DNA of 64,000 nucleotides from Rhodobacteraceae bacterium SB2 (GTDB lineage Bacteria; Pseudomonadota; Alphaproteobacteria; Rhodobacterales; Rhodobacteraceae). Positions 55,513 through 63,385 of the stretch are shown here, one piece after another. The stretch's first letter is position 1; each line of letters opens with the position of its first letter. A program made the translations under genes and the position numbers. The DNA lies in assembly GCA_001642945.1 (NCBI GenBank), contig LGRT01000037.1, positions 186,001-250,000 of the forward strand, written 5' to 3'. The notes under the pieces were generated by a model. The model was given only the letters and a program-made list of their open reading frames with translations. It had not been told where the DNA came from and searched no databases.

Positions 55513-55581
55513 AAGCGACACAGAAACCGTTGTCGCTTGAGAAGCCGCCAAACTGGCGGAACGAACACCCCCGCATAGGGG
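55513..55581 (+). promoter_or_regulatory. Structured 5' leader of the cold-shock gene (three hairpins)
   Basis: Three successive stem-loops lie 26-94 bp before the cspA ATG: AAGCGACA/TGTCGCTT (55513-55538, 8 bp), CCGCCA/TGGCGG (55545-55559, 6 bp) and CCCC/GGGG (55569-55581). The Shine-Dalgarno AAGGAG (55592-55597) follows. This layout resembles temperature-responsive leaders of cold-shock mRNAs; function is untested. Confidence 0.5.
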
Positions 55582-55606
55582 CAAACTTTAGAAGGAGACA
55601 CGGGGC

Positions 55607-55813
55607 ATGCCGAATGGTACCGTGAAATGGTTTAATACCACAAAAGGCTACGGCTTCATTGCACCTGACGATGGCGGAAAAGACGTTTTCGTTCATATTT
55701 CTGCGTTGGAGCAATCGGGCTTAACCGGATTGGCTGATAATCAAAAGATCAGCTTTGAACTGCAAGAAGGACGTGACGGACGCCAAATGGCGTCAGAGTT
55801 GAAGCCTTTATAA
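55607..55813 (+). CDS. Cold-shock protein (CspA family)
   Basis: Single-stranded nucleic-acid-binding protein of 68 residues. Both RNP motifs are present: KGYGFIAP (RNP1-like, about 13-20) and DVFVHISAL (RNP2-like, about 26-34). AAGGAG is 9 bp before ATG. Probably an RNA chaperone induced by cold or another stress. The gene has a hairpin-rich leader and stands alone between convergent neighbours. Confidence 0.92.
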   Translation: MPNGTVKWFNTTKGYGFIAPDDGGKDVFVHISALEQSGLTGLADNQKISFELQEGRDGRQMASELKPL

Positions 55814-55844
55814 ACGAAACGCCAAGCCCCGTTCCTATGCGGGA

Positions 55845-56756
55845 TTAGGTGCTTTGAAGCCGCCGCGCTTCTTTTCCGGCCAAATCGATAAGGTCGGCGA
55901 AGAAAGGCTTTTGCAAATCGGGCGTGCGCACGGCTGCGTAAAGGCGGCGGGTTATCCCACTTTCGGTCAGCGGCCGCGTGACATAATCCGAATTATACTG
56001 GACCTCGCGCACCACCCAATCTGGCAAAACCGCAACCCCACGATTTGACGCAACCAACAAAAGAATAACCGCTGTCAGCTCTGCCTGTCGAATGGCTTTG
56101 GGTTCGACTTTCGCAGGGATTAATAATTGACTGAACAGGTCCAAGCGGCTGCGTTCAACAGGATAGGTGATCAAGGTTTGCTCTGCAAAATCCTTCGCCT
56201 CAATAAAAGGTTTTTTTGCCAAAGGATGCGATCGCGCCGCCACAAAGACGGGCGCGTAATCAAATAATGGCACAAATTCAATTCCCGGAAGGTCATCGGG
56301 ATCGGAAGACACAACAAGATCAACATCTTCTTTTTGCAGCGCCGGCAAGGCATCAAATGCCAAGCCAGGCCGAATATCAACATCAACATCGCCCCAGTTT
56401 TTCCGAAAAGACTCTAAGACCGGAAACAGCCATTCAAAACAGGCATGGCATTCAATCGCAATATGCAACCGCCCTGCGCGCCCGCCCCGCAAACTGGCAA
56501 ATTCCGCCTGCAAGGCGTCGATCTCGGGCAAAATCTTGTTGGCCGTGCGCAACAAGCGTTGACCCGCTGCGGATAAACGCATCGGTTTTGAACGCCGCAC
56601 GAATAATTCAACCCCGGCCTGATCTTCTAAACCCTTGATCTGATGGCTTAGAGCGGATTGGGTTATATGCAGCATATCCGCGGCTTTGGCCAAACCACCG
56701 GCCTCTTCTATCGCCTTTATCGTTCTTAAATGGCGAAACTCAATGTGCATCTTCAT
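55845..56756 (-). CDS. metR: LysR-family regulator MetR
   Basis: Regulator of 303 residues. Winged helix: LAKAADMLHITQSALSHQIKG at about 22-42, and the effector domain with IECHACFEWLFPVLESFRKN near 100-119. The sequence matches MetR, the homocysteine-responsive activator of methionine genes. It is divergent from metF with an 86-bp gap that contains a perfect MetR box. Ends LAGKEARRLQST. Confidence 0.88.
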   Translation of the reverse strand: MKMHIEFRHLRTIKAIEEAGGLAKAADMLHITQSALSHQIKGLEDQAGVELFVRRSKPMRLSAAGQRLLRTANKILPEIDALQAEFASLRGGRAGRLHIAIECHACFEWLFPVLESFRKNWGDVDVDIRPGLAFDALPALQKEDVDLVVSSDPDDLPGIEFVPLFDYAPVFVAARSHPLAKKPFIEAKDFAEQTLITYPVERSRLDLFSQLLIPAKVEPKAIRQAELTAVILLLVASNRGVAVLPDWVVREVQYNSDYVTRPLTESGITRRLYAAVRTPDLQKPFFADLIDLAGKEARRLQST

Positions 56757-56784
56757 ATGGAACTCATAATATTAGTGAATTTTA

Positions 56785-56797
56785 TGAACTTGATTCA
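56785..56797. promoter_or_regulatory. MetR binding site
   Basis: TGAACTTGATTCA matches TGAA-N5-TTCA exactly and lies centrally between metR and metF, about 46 bp before the metF start. An overlapping TGAATTTTATGAAC stands just before it. Confidence 0.75.
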
Positions 56798-56842
56798 AGT
56801 TTAAGGATCGTTGATGAGAGATGCAAGCAAGAAGGAACCCGC

Positions 56843-57712
56843 ATGAGCACGCCTGAAATATCATTTGAATTTTTTCCTCCAGCCTCTTTGAAAGACTCGT
56901 TTCGCCTTTGGAACACGATCAACGCGCTGGAAGGGTTTCAACCGAAATTTATCTCAATCACTTATGGAACCGGAAATAAACCGCGCGCCCTGACGCAAGA
57001 TTTGGTGGAAACGCTTTTAGAACATAAAGATCTGACAGTGGCCGCGCATTTAACCTGCGTGGATATGAGCGCTGAAAGCACCTTGAATTTGGTAAGGAGT
57101 CTTGCGGCAAAGGGGTTGAAAGATATCGTTGCTCTGCGAGGCGATCCGGCGCCTGATCATGGCGGCGCGTTTCGCCCCCACCCTTTGGGCTATCAGACAA
57201 GTTGCGAGATGATCGCTGCTCTGAAAAATCTGGGCGGTTTCAAAATAAGAGCCGCGGCCTATCCTCAAGGGCACCCCGAAAGCAGAAGCCAAGCTGCCGA
57301 TCTTGATTGGTTGAAGCGCAAATTTGAAGCAGGCGCTGATGAAGCGATCACGCAATTCTTCTTTGAAGCGGATGACTTTCTGCGCTTTCGCGATGCTTGC
57401 GTGAAATCTGGGATCGACGCCCCTATAATTCCGGGCATTTTACCCATCGAAAACTGGATAAAAACCCGCAACTTCGCAAAGAAATGCGGCGTCAGCGTGC
57501 CGTTATGGCTAGAAGAAGCTTTTGAGCGCGCCACGCGCGATGGCCGGCATGATTTATTATCCACCGCGATCGGTACCGAGCTTTGCGATACTTTGCGCTC
57601 GGAAGGCGTCGATACTTTGCATTTCTACACGCTTAATCGACCAGAACTGACGCGCGATATTTGCCTTGCCCTGGGCCTGACGGCAAAACCCTCTCTCAAA
57701 GCGGTCGCCTGA
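56843..57712 (+). CDS. metF: Methylenetetrahydrofolate reductase
   Basis: FAD enzyme of 289 residues. Motifs: SFEFFPPAS at about 6-14, TCVDMS near 72, ALRGDPAPDHGG near 96-107, and ITQFFFEADDFLRFRDAC near 176-193. It reduces 5,10-methylene-THF to 5-methyl-THF for methionine synthesis. Regulated probably by the divergent MetR. Start ATG at 56843 has GAAGGAAC before it. A hairpin follows (57732-57752). Confidence 0.92.
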   Translation: MSTPEISFEFFPPASLKDSFRLWNTINALEGFQPKFISITYGTGNKPRALTQDLVETLLEHKDLTVAAHLTCVDMSAESTLNLVRSLAAKGLKDIVALRGDPAPDHGGAFRPHPLGYQTSCEMIAALKNLGGFKIRAAAYPQGHPESRSQAADLDWLKRKFEAGADEAITQFFFEADDFLRFRDACVKSGIDAPIIPGILPIENWIKTRNFAKKCGVSVPLWLEEAFERATRDGRHDLLSTAIGTELCDTLRSEGVDTLHFYTLNRPELTRDICLALGLTAKPSLKAVA

Positions 57713-58028
57713 AAGGCAAGCTAGGCGTGATCGCGCCTCTATCCTAGGCGCGCCTTCAAAAAGCTTTGCTATGCGGTGGTAGGCTGATGGCCTCTCCCTC
57801 TTTTTCAAAGCCCGCAGCCTGCAAAAAGCTAAACCTCGCTTTGGCAAGCTACAGCCTACACAAAACAGTCTCTCGGTTATCGCTGAACAGGGCCAGTGGC
57901 TTTCGCTACAGGCGATTAAAACCCACTTTCAAAACGATTGAAGAGGTAAAAAGCAATTTGCCAATTTACAACCTTGGGCACGGCTGAAATGGTAAGCGTA
58001 GGTATTGAAAAGGAAACTTGGTCACCCC
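57713..58028. other. Intergenic region metF to NYN gene (316 bp)
   Basis: Contains a hairpin at 57732-57752. A 73-codon frame at 57766-57987 shows no product I recognise. Otherwise nothing supported. Confidence 0.5.
57732..57752 (+). terminator. Hairpin after metF
   Basis: CGCGCCT (57732-57738), loop CTATCCT, AGGCGCG (57746-57752): a perfect 7-bp stem, no T-run. Candidate terminator or 3'-end structure. Confidence 0.45.
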
Positions 58029-58715
58029 ATGAGCTGGCTGGACGTTGTGATTTATAATTACCCTCTTATCATCAGCTTGGCTCTGATTGGATTTGGGTTC
58101 TACTTTGGTGAAAATGCGCTTTGGGGCACCGTAACCATTTCTTTATGTCTGCTTTTATATACCGATCCAGATAAAATTGTGGTCTTAGTGGTCTATGCAT
58201 TTTCCTTTTTTCTCATGCATCGGGGCTATCGAAAAATCCGCCAAGGTTTAGAGGTTGAGCCGCCATCCGCCCCTGTAGCGCCTCCTAGCCCTGTCACCAA
58301 TCTTGCGATAGATGGGAATAACCTTTTGGGCCTCGCTAAATGGGATTTGATCGCGTTGAAACGCTTTACCGATGAACTGCGCCAAGACGGCTTCACCCTG
58401 CATCTTTTCTTTGATCACAGCGTTTATCGCACTTTGAAAGAAAACGACTTACTACAACCCAATGAAACCGTTCCAATGGCCGTCAGCCGCGTGCTGGATG
58501 TGGACCGCCATATGCTTACTGTCTCGAAAAAAGGCCATAAGGCAGACGCGTTGCTGATCCGATTTGCCGATCGCAATGATTATATGGTGTTAAGTAATGA
58601 TCGCTTTAACAAGGCAAGCGAAGATTTTTTATATCAAAAAGCAGTCTCCCGTCTTGGCAGCAAAGGCTTTTTAAAACGGGTTGGTTTGCTGCAGGGTGAG
58701 CTGACAATCCTTTAA
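58029..58715 (+). CDS. Membrane-anchored NYN/Zc3h12a-like PIN-fold nuclease candidate
   Basis: Protein of 228 residues. Two hydrophobic helices at about 12-45 and 50-65 precede a Pro-rich linker (PPSAPVAPPSP) and a C-terminal PIN/NYN-type domain. AIDGNNLLG at 93-101, FFDHSVYR near 127-134, KADALLIRFADRND at 171-184 and YMVLSNDRF at 185-193 provide D95, D130, D173 and D191 for metal. The order resembles Zc3h12a (Regnase-type) RNase folds. Activity is inferred only. ATG at 58029 is used; a TTG at 58005 would add eight residues. Its stop overlaps the next convergent gene. Confidence 0.65.
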   Translation: MSWLDVVIYNYPLIISLALIGFGFYFGENALWGTVTISLCLLLYTDPDKIVVLVVYAFSFFLMHRGYRKIRQGLEVEPPSAPVAPPSPVTNLAIDGNNLLGLAKWDLIALKRFTDELRQDGFTLHLFFDHSVYRTLKENDLLQPNETVPMAVSRVLDVDRHMLTVSKKGHKADALLIRFADRNDYMVLSNDRFNKASEDFLYQKAVSRLGSKGFLKRVGLLQGELTIL

Positions 58716-60034
58716 ACCTTGCTTACATGATCCGCGCGGGTTGGTTGCATTTTCTTGCGGATTTGCACAGCCTCAAGGCGGGCGTCAATATCGATATCGT
58801 TCCACCGAAGGCACGCGCCGGCGGCAATATTGGTTTTGAGCGTTACATTATGCGCCAAACCAATTGGAAGCGCACCCATCTCGAGCGATGTGCGCGCGGG
58901 CAATAACTTACCCCAAACGGTATAACCGCCCTCGCCATCCAGCCTCTCTCCGGCGCTGAGGTCACACTTCGCTACCGCCACCACGTCGGCATGAAACCCC
59001 TTGGTTCTGCCCGTTGGGCTATTGAGCAGAGCCGCGGACAGAATCGAAATATTTAACTCTAATCCAATTAAGTGAAAGGGCTTATACATCGCCGAATAGC
59101 GGCCTGACTCGTCTGTATTCATACCATATTGGCGAAAACATGCGGCGGCATACTCGGTCGGGGCTTCCAGAACAACGTAGACACCCCAGCGCAAATCACG
59201 GAACACGGGCCTGCCATCCCGTTCAACAGAGGACACCACTTCAACCTGTCCGCTCAATTCCAATTGCCCGCCTTCAGCCCGCGGTCGCAGCACATGCGCC
59301 AAATCATCCATACCCGCAGGTGGGAAGGCCAAGCCCTGACTGGGCGCCGCCAATCCGGTGGCATTTGAAATCGCCGCCATTTCTAATGCGGATTTGGTTC
59401 CATCTAAAAAGGAATTGAACATCTTACTGTTCATACCTGCCGCTTCCGCCTGGCTGGACGTTAACCCATAATGGTCCCACACAGTGTCTGGTGTAGACAT
59501 ATGATAAGAGGGTAAATACTTGGTTCCTTTGCCCGCAGCGATCACACGAAACCCGCTAGATCTGGCCCAATCCACCAATTCGCATGTCAGCGCAGGCTGA
59601 TCGCCATAGGCCATCGAATAAACAACCCCCGCCGCTTCGGCTTCTTGCGCTAGAAAACTTCCCGCAAGCACATCGGCTTCCACATTTACCATCACAATAT
59701 GACGACGGTTGGCAATCGCTTGGCGCGCATGCGTGATCCCCACAATTGGATCTCCAGTGGCTTCAACGATCACATCAAGCTCGACGCTTTGCATCATTTC
59801 AACCGCATCGTCTGAGAAACTTGTTTGGGCGATTAACTCCTTCGACCAGCCAATTGACGCACAAGTCGCCTTTGCTTGATCCGGGAATAGGTCCGCAATT
59901 GCCACCACCTCAAGGCCTGGTGTATTGGGCACTTGCGCCAAAAACATTGAGCCAAATTTTCCCGCCCCAATAAGACCAACGCGAATAGGAGATTGGCTTT
60001 TTGCGCGGCGCAGCAACGCCTCATACATAAACAT
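58712..60034 (-). CDS. NAD(P)-dependent oxidoreductase with SAF-like C-terminal domain
   Basis: Protein of 440 residues. Rossmann domain GLIGAGKFGSMFLAQVPNTP at about 20-39 is of the homoserine-dehydrogenase-like type; the middle has EATGDPIVGITHARQAI and GDQPALTCELVDWA. The C-terminal ~80 residues read DVVAVAKCDLSAGERLDGEGG and the SAF domain. Such proteins oxidise sugar acids or hydroxy acids; the substrate here is unknown. Neighbouring AEC carrier suggests a carboxylate. Ends VSKV near 58712, overlapping the NYN stop. Confidence 0.78.
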   Translation of the reverse strand: MFMYEALLRRAKSQSPIRVGLIGAGKFGSMFLAQVPNTPGLEVVAIADLFPDQAKATCASIGWSKELIAQTSFSDDAVEMMQSVELDVIVEATGDPIVGITHARQAIANRRHIVMVNVEADVLAGSFLAQEAEAAGVVYSMAYGDQPALTCELVDWARSSGFRVIAAGKGTKYLPSYHMSTPDTVWDHYGLTSSQAEAAGMNSKMFNSFLDGTKSALEMAAISNATGLAAPSQGLAFPPAGMDDLAHVLRPRAEGGQLELSGQVEVVSSVERDGRPVFRDLRWGVYVVLEAPTEYAAACFRQYGMNTDESGRYSAMYKPFHLIGLELNISILSAALLNSPTGRTKGFHADVVAVAKCDLSAGERLDGEGGYTVWGKLLPARTSLEMGALPIGLAHNVTLKTNIAAGACLRWNDIDIDARLEAVQIRKKMQPTRADHVSKV

Positions 60035-60206
60035 ATGTTGCTCCTTTTTTTGACCAAGTTGTGCAAACTATCGCGTCGAAGTTCCAATTTTGTCCAGTAA
60101 AAACGAAGCTCCTGCGTTCTTTGAGGATGGCGGCCGCGCTGTAGGTCAAATTTCCTGAAACGGCAGACCTTCATTGTTTGGCAGGCAGGAAAACTACCCT
60201 GCGCGC

Positions 60207-61091
60207 TTAAGCGATCAAAACGGCCAAAGTAATCGGAATCAAAGCTACCGAGAACAGCGTTGAGATAACCACCAACCCGGCAACCGCTTGTGAATCGGCA
60301 CCGTATTTCTCTGCCAACATATACGATGTCACAGCGACCGGCGTTGTGACTTGCAGCACCAAAACGGCAAAGGCAATATCGGGTAAATTAAACCACCATC
60401 CCGCCGCACAAGCGCAGATCAAACATCCGGCATATTTGATAAGCGCCAACCACGCCACTTTTGAAACACGCCCTGGCGTTAAACGCGCCACCGCTACCCC
60501 AAGCGTAATCAGCATTAACGGAATCGCCATTTGCCCGATCAATTCAAGGGTATTGGTCAAAAACGGCGGCGTCTCCCAGCCCTGCCATAGAAACAGCGCA
60601 CCTAAAAACGTGGCCGAGACCAGCGGCTCTTTTACGATTTTAAAGAGTGAGCCGCCCCCAGACACGATCCAAATTCCTGCCGTGAAAGAATACATGCCCA
60701 TAATTGCAAAGATCACAACTGCATATCCAAAACCTTCATCACCGAAAGCGAAAAATGCCAACGGAAGGCCCACATTCCCGGTATTTCCAAAAATTAATGG
60801 TCCCAAATAGGTACGCAGATCCAAGCCCGCCAACTTGACCAAAGCAAATCCCGCCACTGTTACCAATGCGTAGGCCAGAATGCTTGCAAATACGGTAATC
60901 TGTAAAAACCCAGCGTCGATTTTCGTTTGCATCAGCGCGGTAAAAATTAAACAAGGCACACCCAAACTCATAGACAGGCGGGTAACAAACTGCACCCGAT
61001 ACTCAAACCCCAGCTTCACCCATAAAAACCCTATAGCCGCCAGAATAAAAACCGGCGCCACAACTTCTGAAACATAGAAAAGAAGAGACAT
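60207..61091 (-). CDS. AEC-family (auxin efflux carrier-like) permease
   Basis: Membrane transporter of 294 residues with about ten helices. VAPVFILAAIGFLWVKLG at the start, RLSMSLGVPCLIFTALM and GNTGNVGLPLAFFAFGDEGFGY near 102-123 carry the AEC signatures. These carriers move organic acids such as malate or others; the cargo is unknown. It is next to the SAF-domain oxidoreductase gene on the same strand (172 bp gap). Confidence 0.85.
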   Translation of the reverse strand: MSLLFYVSEVVAPVFILAAIGFLWVKLGFEYRVQFVTRLSMSLGVPCLIFTALMQTKIDAGFLQITVFASILAYALVTVAGFALVKLAGLDLRTYLGPLIFGNTGNVGLPLAFFAFGDEGFGYAVVIFAIMGMYSFTAGIWIVSGGGSLFKIVKEPLVSATFLGALFLWQGWETPPFLTNTLELIGQMAIPLMLITLGVAVARLTPGRVSKVAWLALIKYAGCLICACAAGWWFNLPDIAFAVLVLQVTTPVAVTSYMLAEKYGADSQAVAGLVVISTLFSVALIPITLAVLIA

Positions 61092-61455
61092 CTCTAAAAG
61101 CCCATTTTGTGAACAAGATCCGGAAACATACCAAATATCTTGCGGCGTGGCTTACGCAGAATATCTAAAAGTTTCAATGACCCTGCGCTTTAAAATGGTA
61201 GTGCTTATCGAGGTTTCATAGCCCCCCTGCCCGCGCGTTACCCAGTTGATCGACAAAACAAGCTTTGCTTTCAGCCATTTGTCATCCAACGCGACTGACA
61301 GTCACGGCGAAAACTGAATCTACAAGGCCGTATAGAAAACAAGATTGCCAAAAGCACTGATCAAAGACATATTCGCTTGAACTTGGCCCCACGTCTGGGG
61401 CTGAAACGCGGGTACATGATGGTACCTTCCTTTAACCCCAGCGGGATCACGTTGC
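61092..61455. other. Intergenic region AEC to dehydrogenase (364 bp)
   Basis: No supported gene. A decayed minus-strand frame containing ARAGG-type residues interrupted by stops may be a relic, but I cannot name it. Promoter for the 61456 operon presumably lies here. Confidence 0.4.
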
Positions 61456-62427
61456 ATGCAAAACTCCGAGCCCGTCTCAAGAAACCTAGAAAATCAGTGT
61501 AAAACAGTAGCGATTATCGGGGCGGGGCTGATTGGCTGCGGATGGGCAATTGTATTTGCCCGCGCTGGGTGGCGCGTAAATTTATACGATCTTCACCAGC
61601 ACGCGCTTGTTGCAGCGCAAGACACCATTGCAGCGCAGCTTAATTTGCTTAAAGCCCATCATCTATGCTCAGAGACAAGCGAAATTCAATCGCATATTCA
61701 CTGCGTAACCAAGCTCCAAGCTGCCGTTCAAGGCGCTGATTACATTCAGGAATGCGGACCTGAAAATTTAGATGAAAAATGCAAGATATTTAGAGAGCTA
61801 GATGAAATCACTCCTCCAGAGGCCATATTGGCCAGCTCAAGCTCAGGCCTGATGACCTCACAATTTACGGCAGATCTTTCCGGACGACATCGCGCTTTGG
61901 TTGCGCATCCGGTAAATCCACCCCATCTGGTGCCACTTGTCGAAATTTCCTCTGCCGAATGGAACGATCAGAATACCATTAAAACCGTCCATCAAATTAT
62001 GACATCTATCGGCCAAACCCCCATTACATTGCATAAAGAAATACCCGGCTTTGTGCTCAACCGTCTGCAAGGCGCGCTGCTCAATGAAGCGTTGCGCCTC
62101 TCGCAAGCCGGGATCGCCTCAGCTGAGGATATCGATAAAACAATCCGCGATGGGTTGGGCATGCGCTGGTCCTTTATGGGGCCATTTGAAACCATCGATT
62201 TAAACGCACCCGGCGGGTTGGCCGATTATGCGGCCCGTTACGGCGCGATGTATCGCGCAATGGCAGAGCCCCCTCTGGCAAGCCCTGATTGGAGCAAAGC
62301 GGCTATTGATAAAATAGCGCAGGAAAGACGCGCTGCGCTGGATATAAAGGATCTGAACCTGCGCCAGTACTGGCGTGATGCGCGTTTGGCCGCGCTTGCC
62401 GCGCATAAACAAAAACAGGATCGCTAA
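61456..62427 (+). CDS. 3-hydroxyacyl-CoA dehydrogenase-like enzyme (CRYL1/carnitine-dehydrogenase group)
   Basis: Dehydrogenase of 323 residues. NAD motif AIIGAGLIGCGWA at about 19-31; catalytic HxxNPP motif VAHPVNPPHLVPLVE near 147-161, and the C-terminal domain begins GFVLNRLQGALLNEAL. The SSSSGLMTSQF segment and HPVNPP pattern match L-gulonate 3-dehydrogenase/L-carnitine dehydrogenase proteins. It probably oxidises a 3-hydroxy acid (or carnitine) to the 3-oxo acid. Start ATG at 61456 is accepted with a short hydrophilic leader. First gene of an operon with BKACE. Confidence 0.8.
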   Translation: MQNSEPVSRNLENQCKTVAIIGAGLIGCGWAIVFARAGWRVNLYDLHQHALVAAQDTIAAQLNLLKAHHLCSETSEIQSHIHCVTKLQAAVQGADYIQECGPENLDEKCKIFRELDEITPPEAILASSSSGLMTSQFTADLSGRHRALVAHPVNPPHLVPLVEISSAEWNDQNTIKTVHQIMTSIGQTPITLHKEIPGFVLNRLQGALLNEALRLSQAGIASAEDIDKTIRDGLGMRWSFMGPFETIDLNAPGGLADYAARYGAMYRAMAEPPLASPDWSKAAIDKIAQERRAALDIKDLNLRQYWRDARLAALAAHKQKQDR

Positions 62428-62428
62428 A

Positions 62429-63364
62429 ATGAGCAAACCAAACCGTAATGTAATTATAACCTGCGCCGTGACTGGTGCGATCCACACACCCAGCATGTCA
62501 CCTTATTTACCGGTGACGCCAGATGAAATCACAGCCGCTGCGATTGCAGCCGCCGAAGCGGGAGCGTCAATTTTACATCTGCATGCGCGGGATCCTGATA
62601 CCGGTAAACCTAGCCAAGACCCCTACGTTTTTGAACAATTTCTGCCGCGGATAAAACAAGCAACAGATGCCGTCATCAACATCACCACCGGAGGCAGTCC
62701 GCATATGAGCGTGGCGGAGCGGATGCAACCGGCCACAACCTTTCAGCCAGAAGTGGCGTCTTTGAATACGGGATCAATGAATTTTGGGCTTTATCCTATG
62801 CTAGACCGCTTTGATCACTTCACCCATACATGGGAACGCGAAAATCTAGAAAACTCTCGCGACCTTGTCTTCAAAAATACCTTCCAAGACATCGAAACAA
62901 TCCTGCGTATCGGCAATGAAAATGGCACGCGCTTTGAATTTGAATGCTACGATATTTCGCATCTGTATAATCTGGCGCATTTCGTTGATCGCGGTTTGGC
63001 CAAAACGCCTTTATTTATTCAATCTGTTTTTGGCCTGCTTGGCGGTATTGGCGCGCATCCTGAAGATCTGATGCATATGAAGCGCACCGCGGATCGCTTA
63101 TTTGGATCAGAGTATCAATGGTCAATCCTCGGGGCCGGGCGCCATCAAATGCCATTGGCGGCCATGGGCGCTGCACAGGGGGCAAATGTGCGCGTCGGGT
63201 TGGAAGATTCCTTATGGATCGCGCCTAAAGAATTGGCAAAATCCAACGCAGATCAAGTTACCAAAATGCGGCAAATTCTCGAAGGCCTTTCTTTGAATAT
63301 CGCCACTCCTGCGCAGACAAGAGAGATGCTGGCTTTAAAAGGCGCTGACCGGGTTAATTTTTAA
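62429..63364 (+). CDS. BKACE-family beta-keto acid cleavage enzyme (DUF849)
   Basis: TIM-barrel enzyme of 311 residues. The motif HLHARDPDTG at about 49-58 carries zinc-binding His; TGGSPHMSV and EVASLNTGSMNFG follow; and WSILGAGRHQMPLA near 232-245. The family condenses a 3-oxo acid with acetyl-CoA to yield a CoA ester and acetoacetate. ATG at 62429 is supported by AGGA 8 bp upstream and avoids an 18-residue extension inside the preceding gene. The preceding dehydrogenase would supply the 3-oxo acid; dehydrocarnitine is a possible substrate but unproven. Confidence 0.85.
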   Translation: MSKPNRNVIITCAVTGAIHTPSMSPYLPVTPDEITAAAIAAAEAGASILHLHARDPDTGKPSQDPYVFEQFLPRIKQATDAVINITTGGSPHMSVAERMQPATTFQPEVASLNTGSMNFGLYPMLDRFDHFTHTWERENLENSRDLVFKNTFQDIETILRIGNENGTRFEFECYDISHLYNLAHFVDRGLAKTPLFIQSVFGLLGGIGAHPEDLMHMKRTADRLFGSEYQWSILGAGRHQMPLAAMGAAQGANVRVGLEDSLWIAPKELAKSNADQVTKMRQILEGLSLNIATPAQTREMLALKGADRVNF

Positions 63365-63385
63365 ATCGCCACTAAGGACAAGATT

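Noticed and set aside
55415-55714. N-terminal extension of the ArsC-like protein
   Set aside because: It overlaps the cold-shock leader and gene on the other strand and adds no domain; ATG at 55414 fits the family.
61100-61400. Possible transposase relic before the dehydrogenase operon
   Set aside because: Only short broken frames with no recognisable IS motif; cannot be supported.
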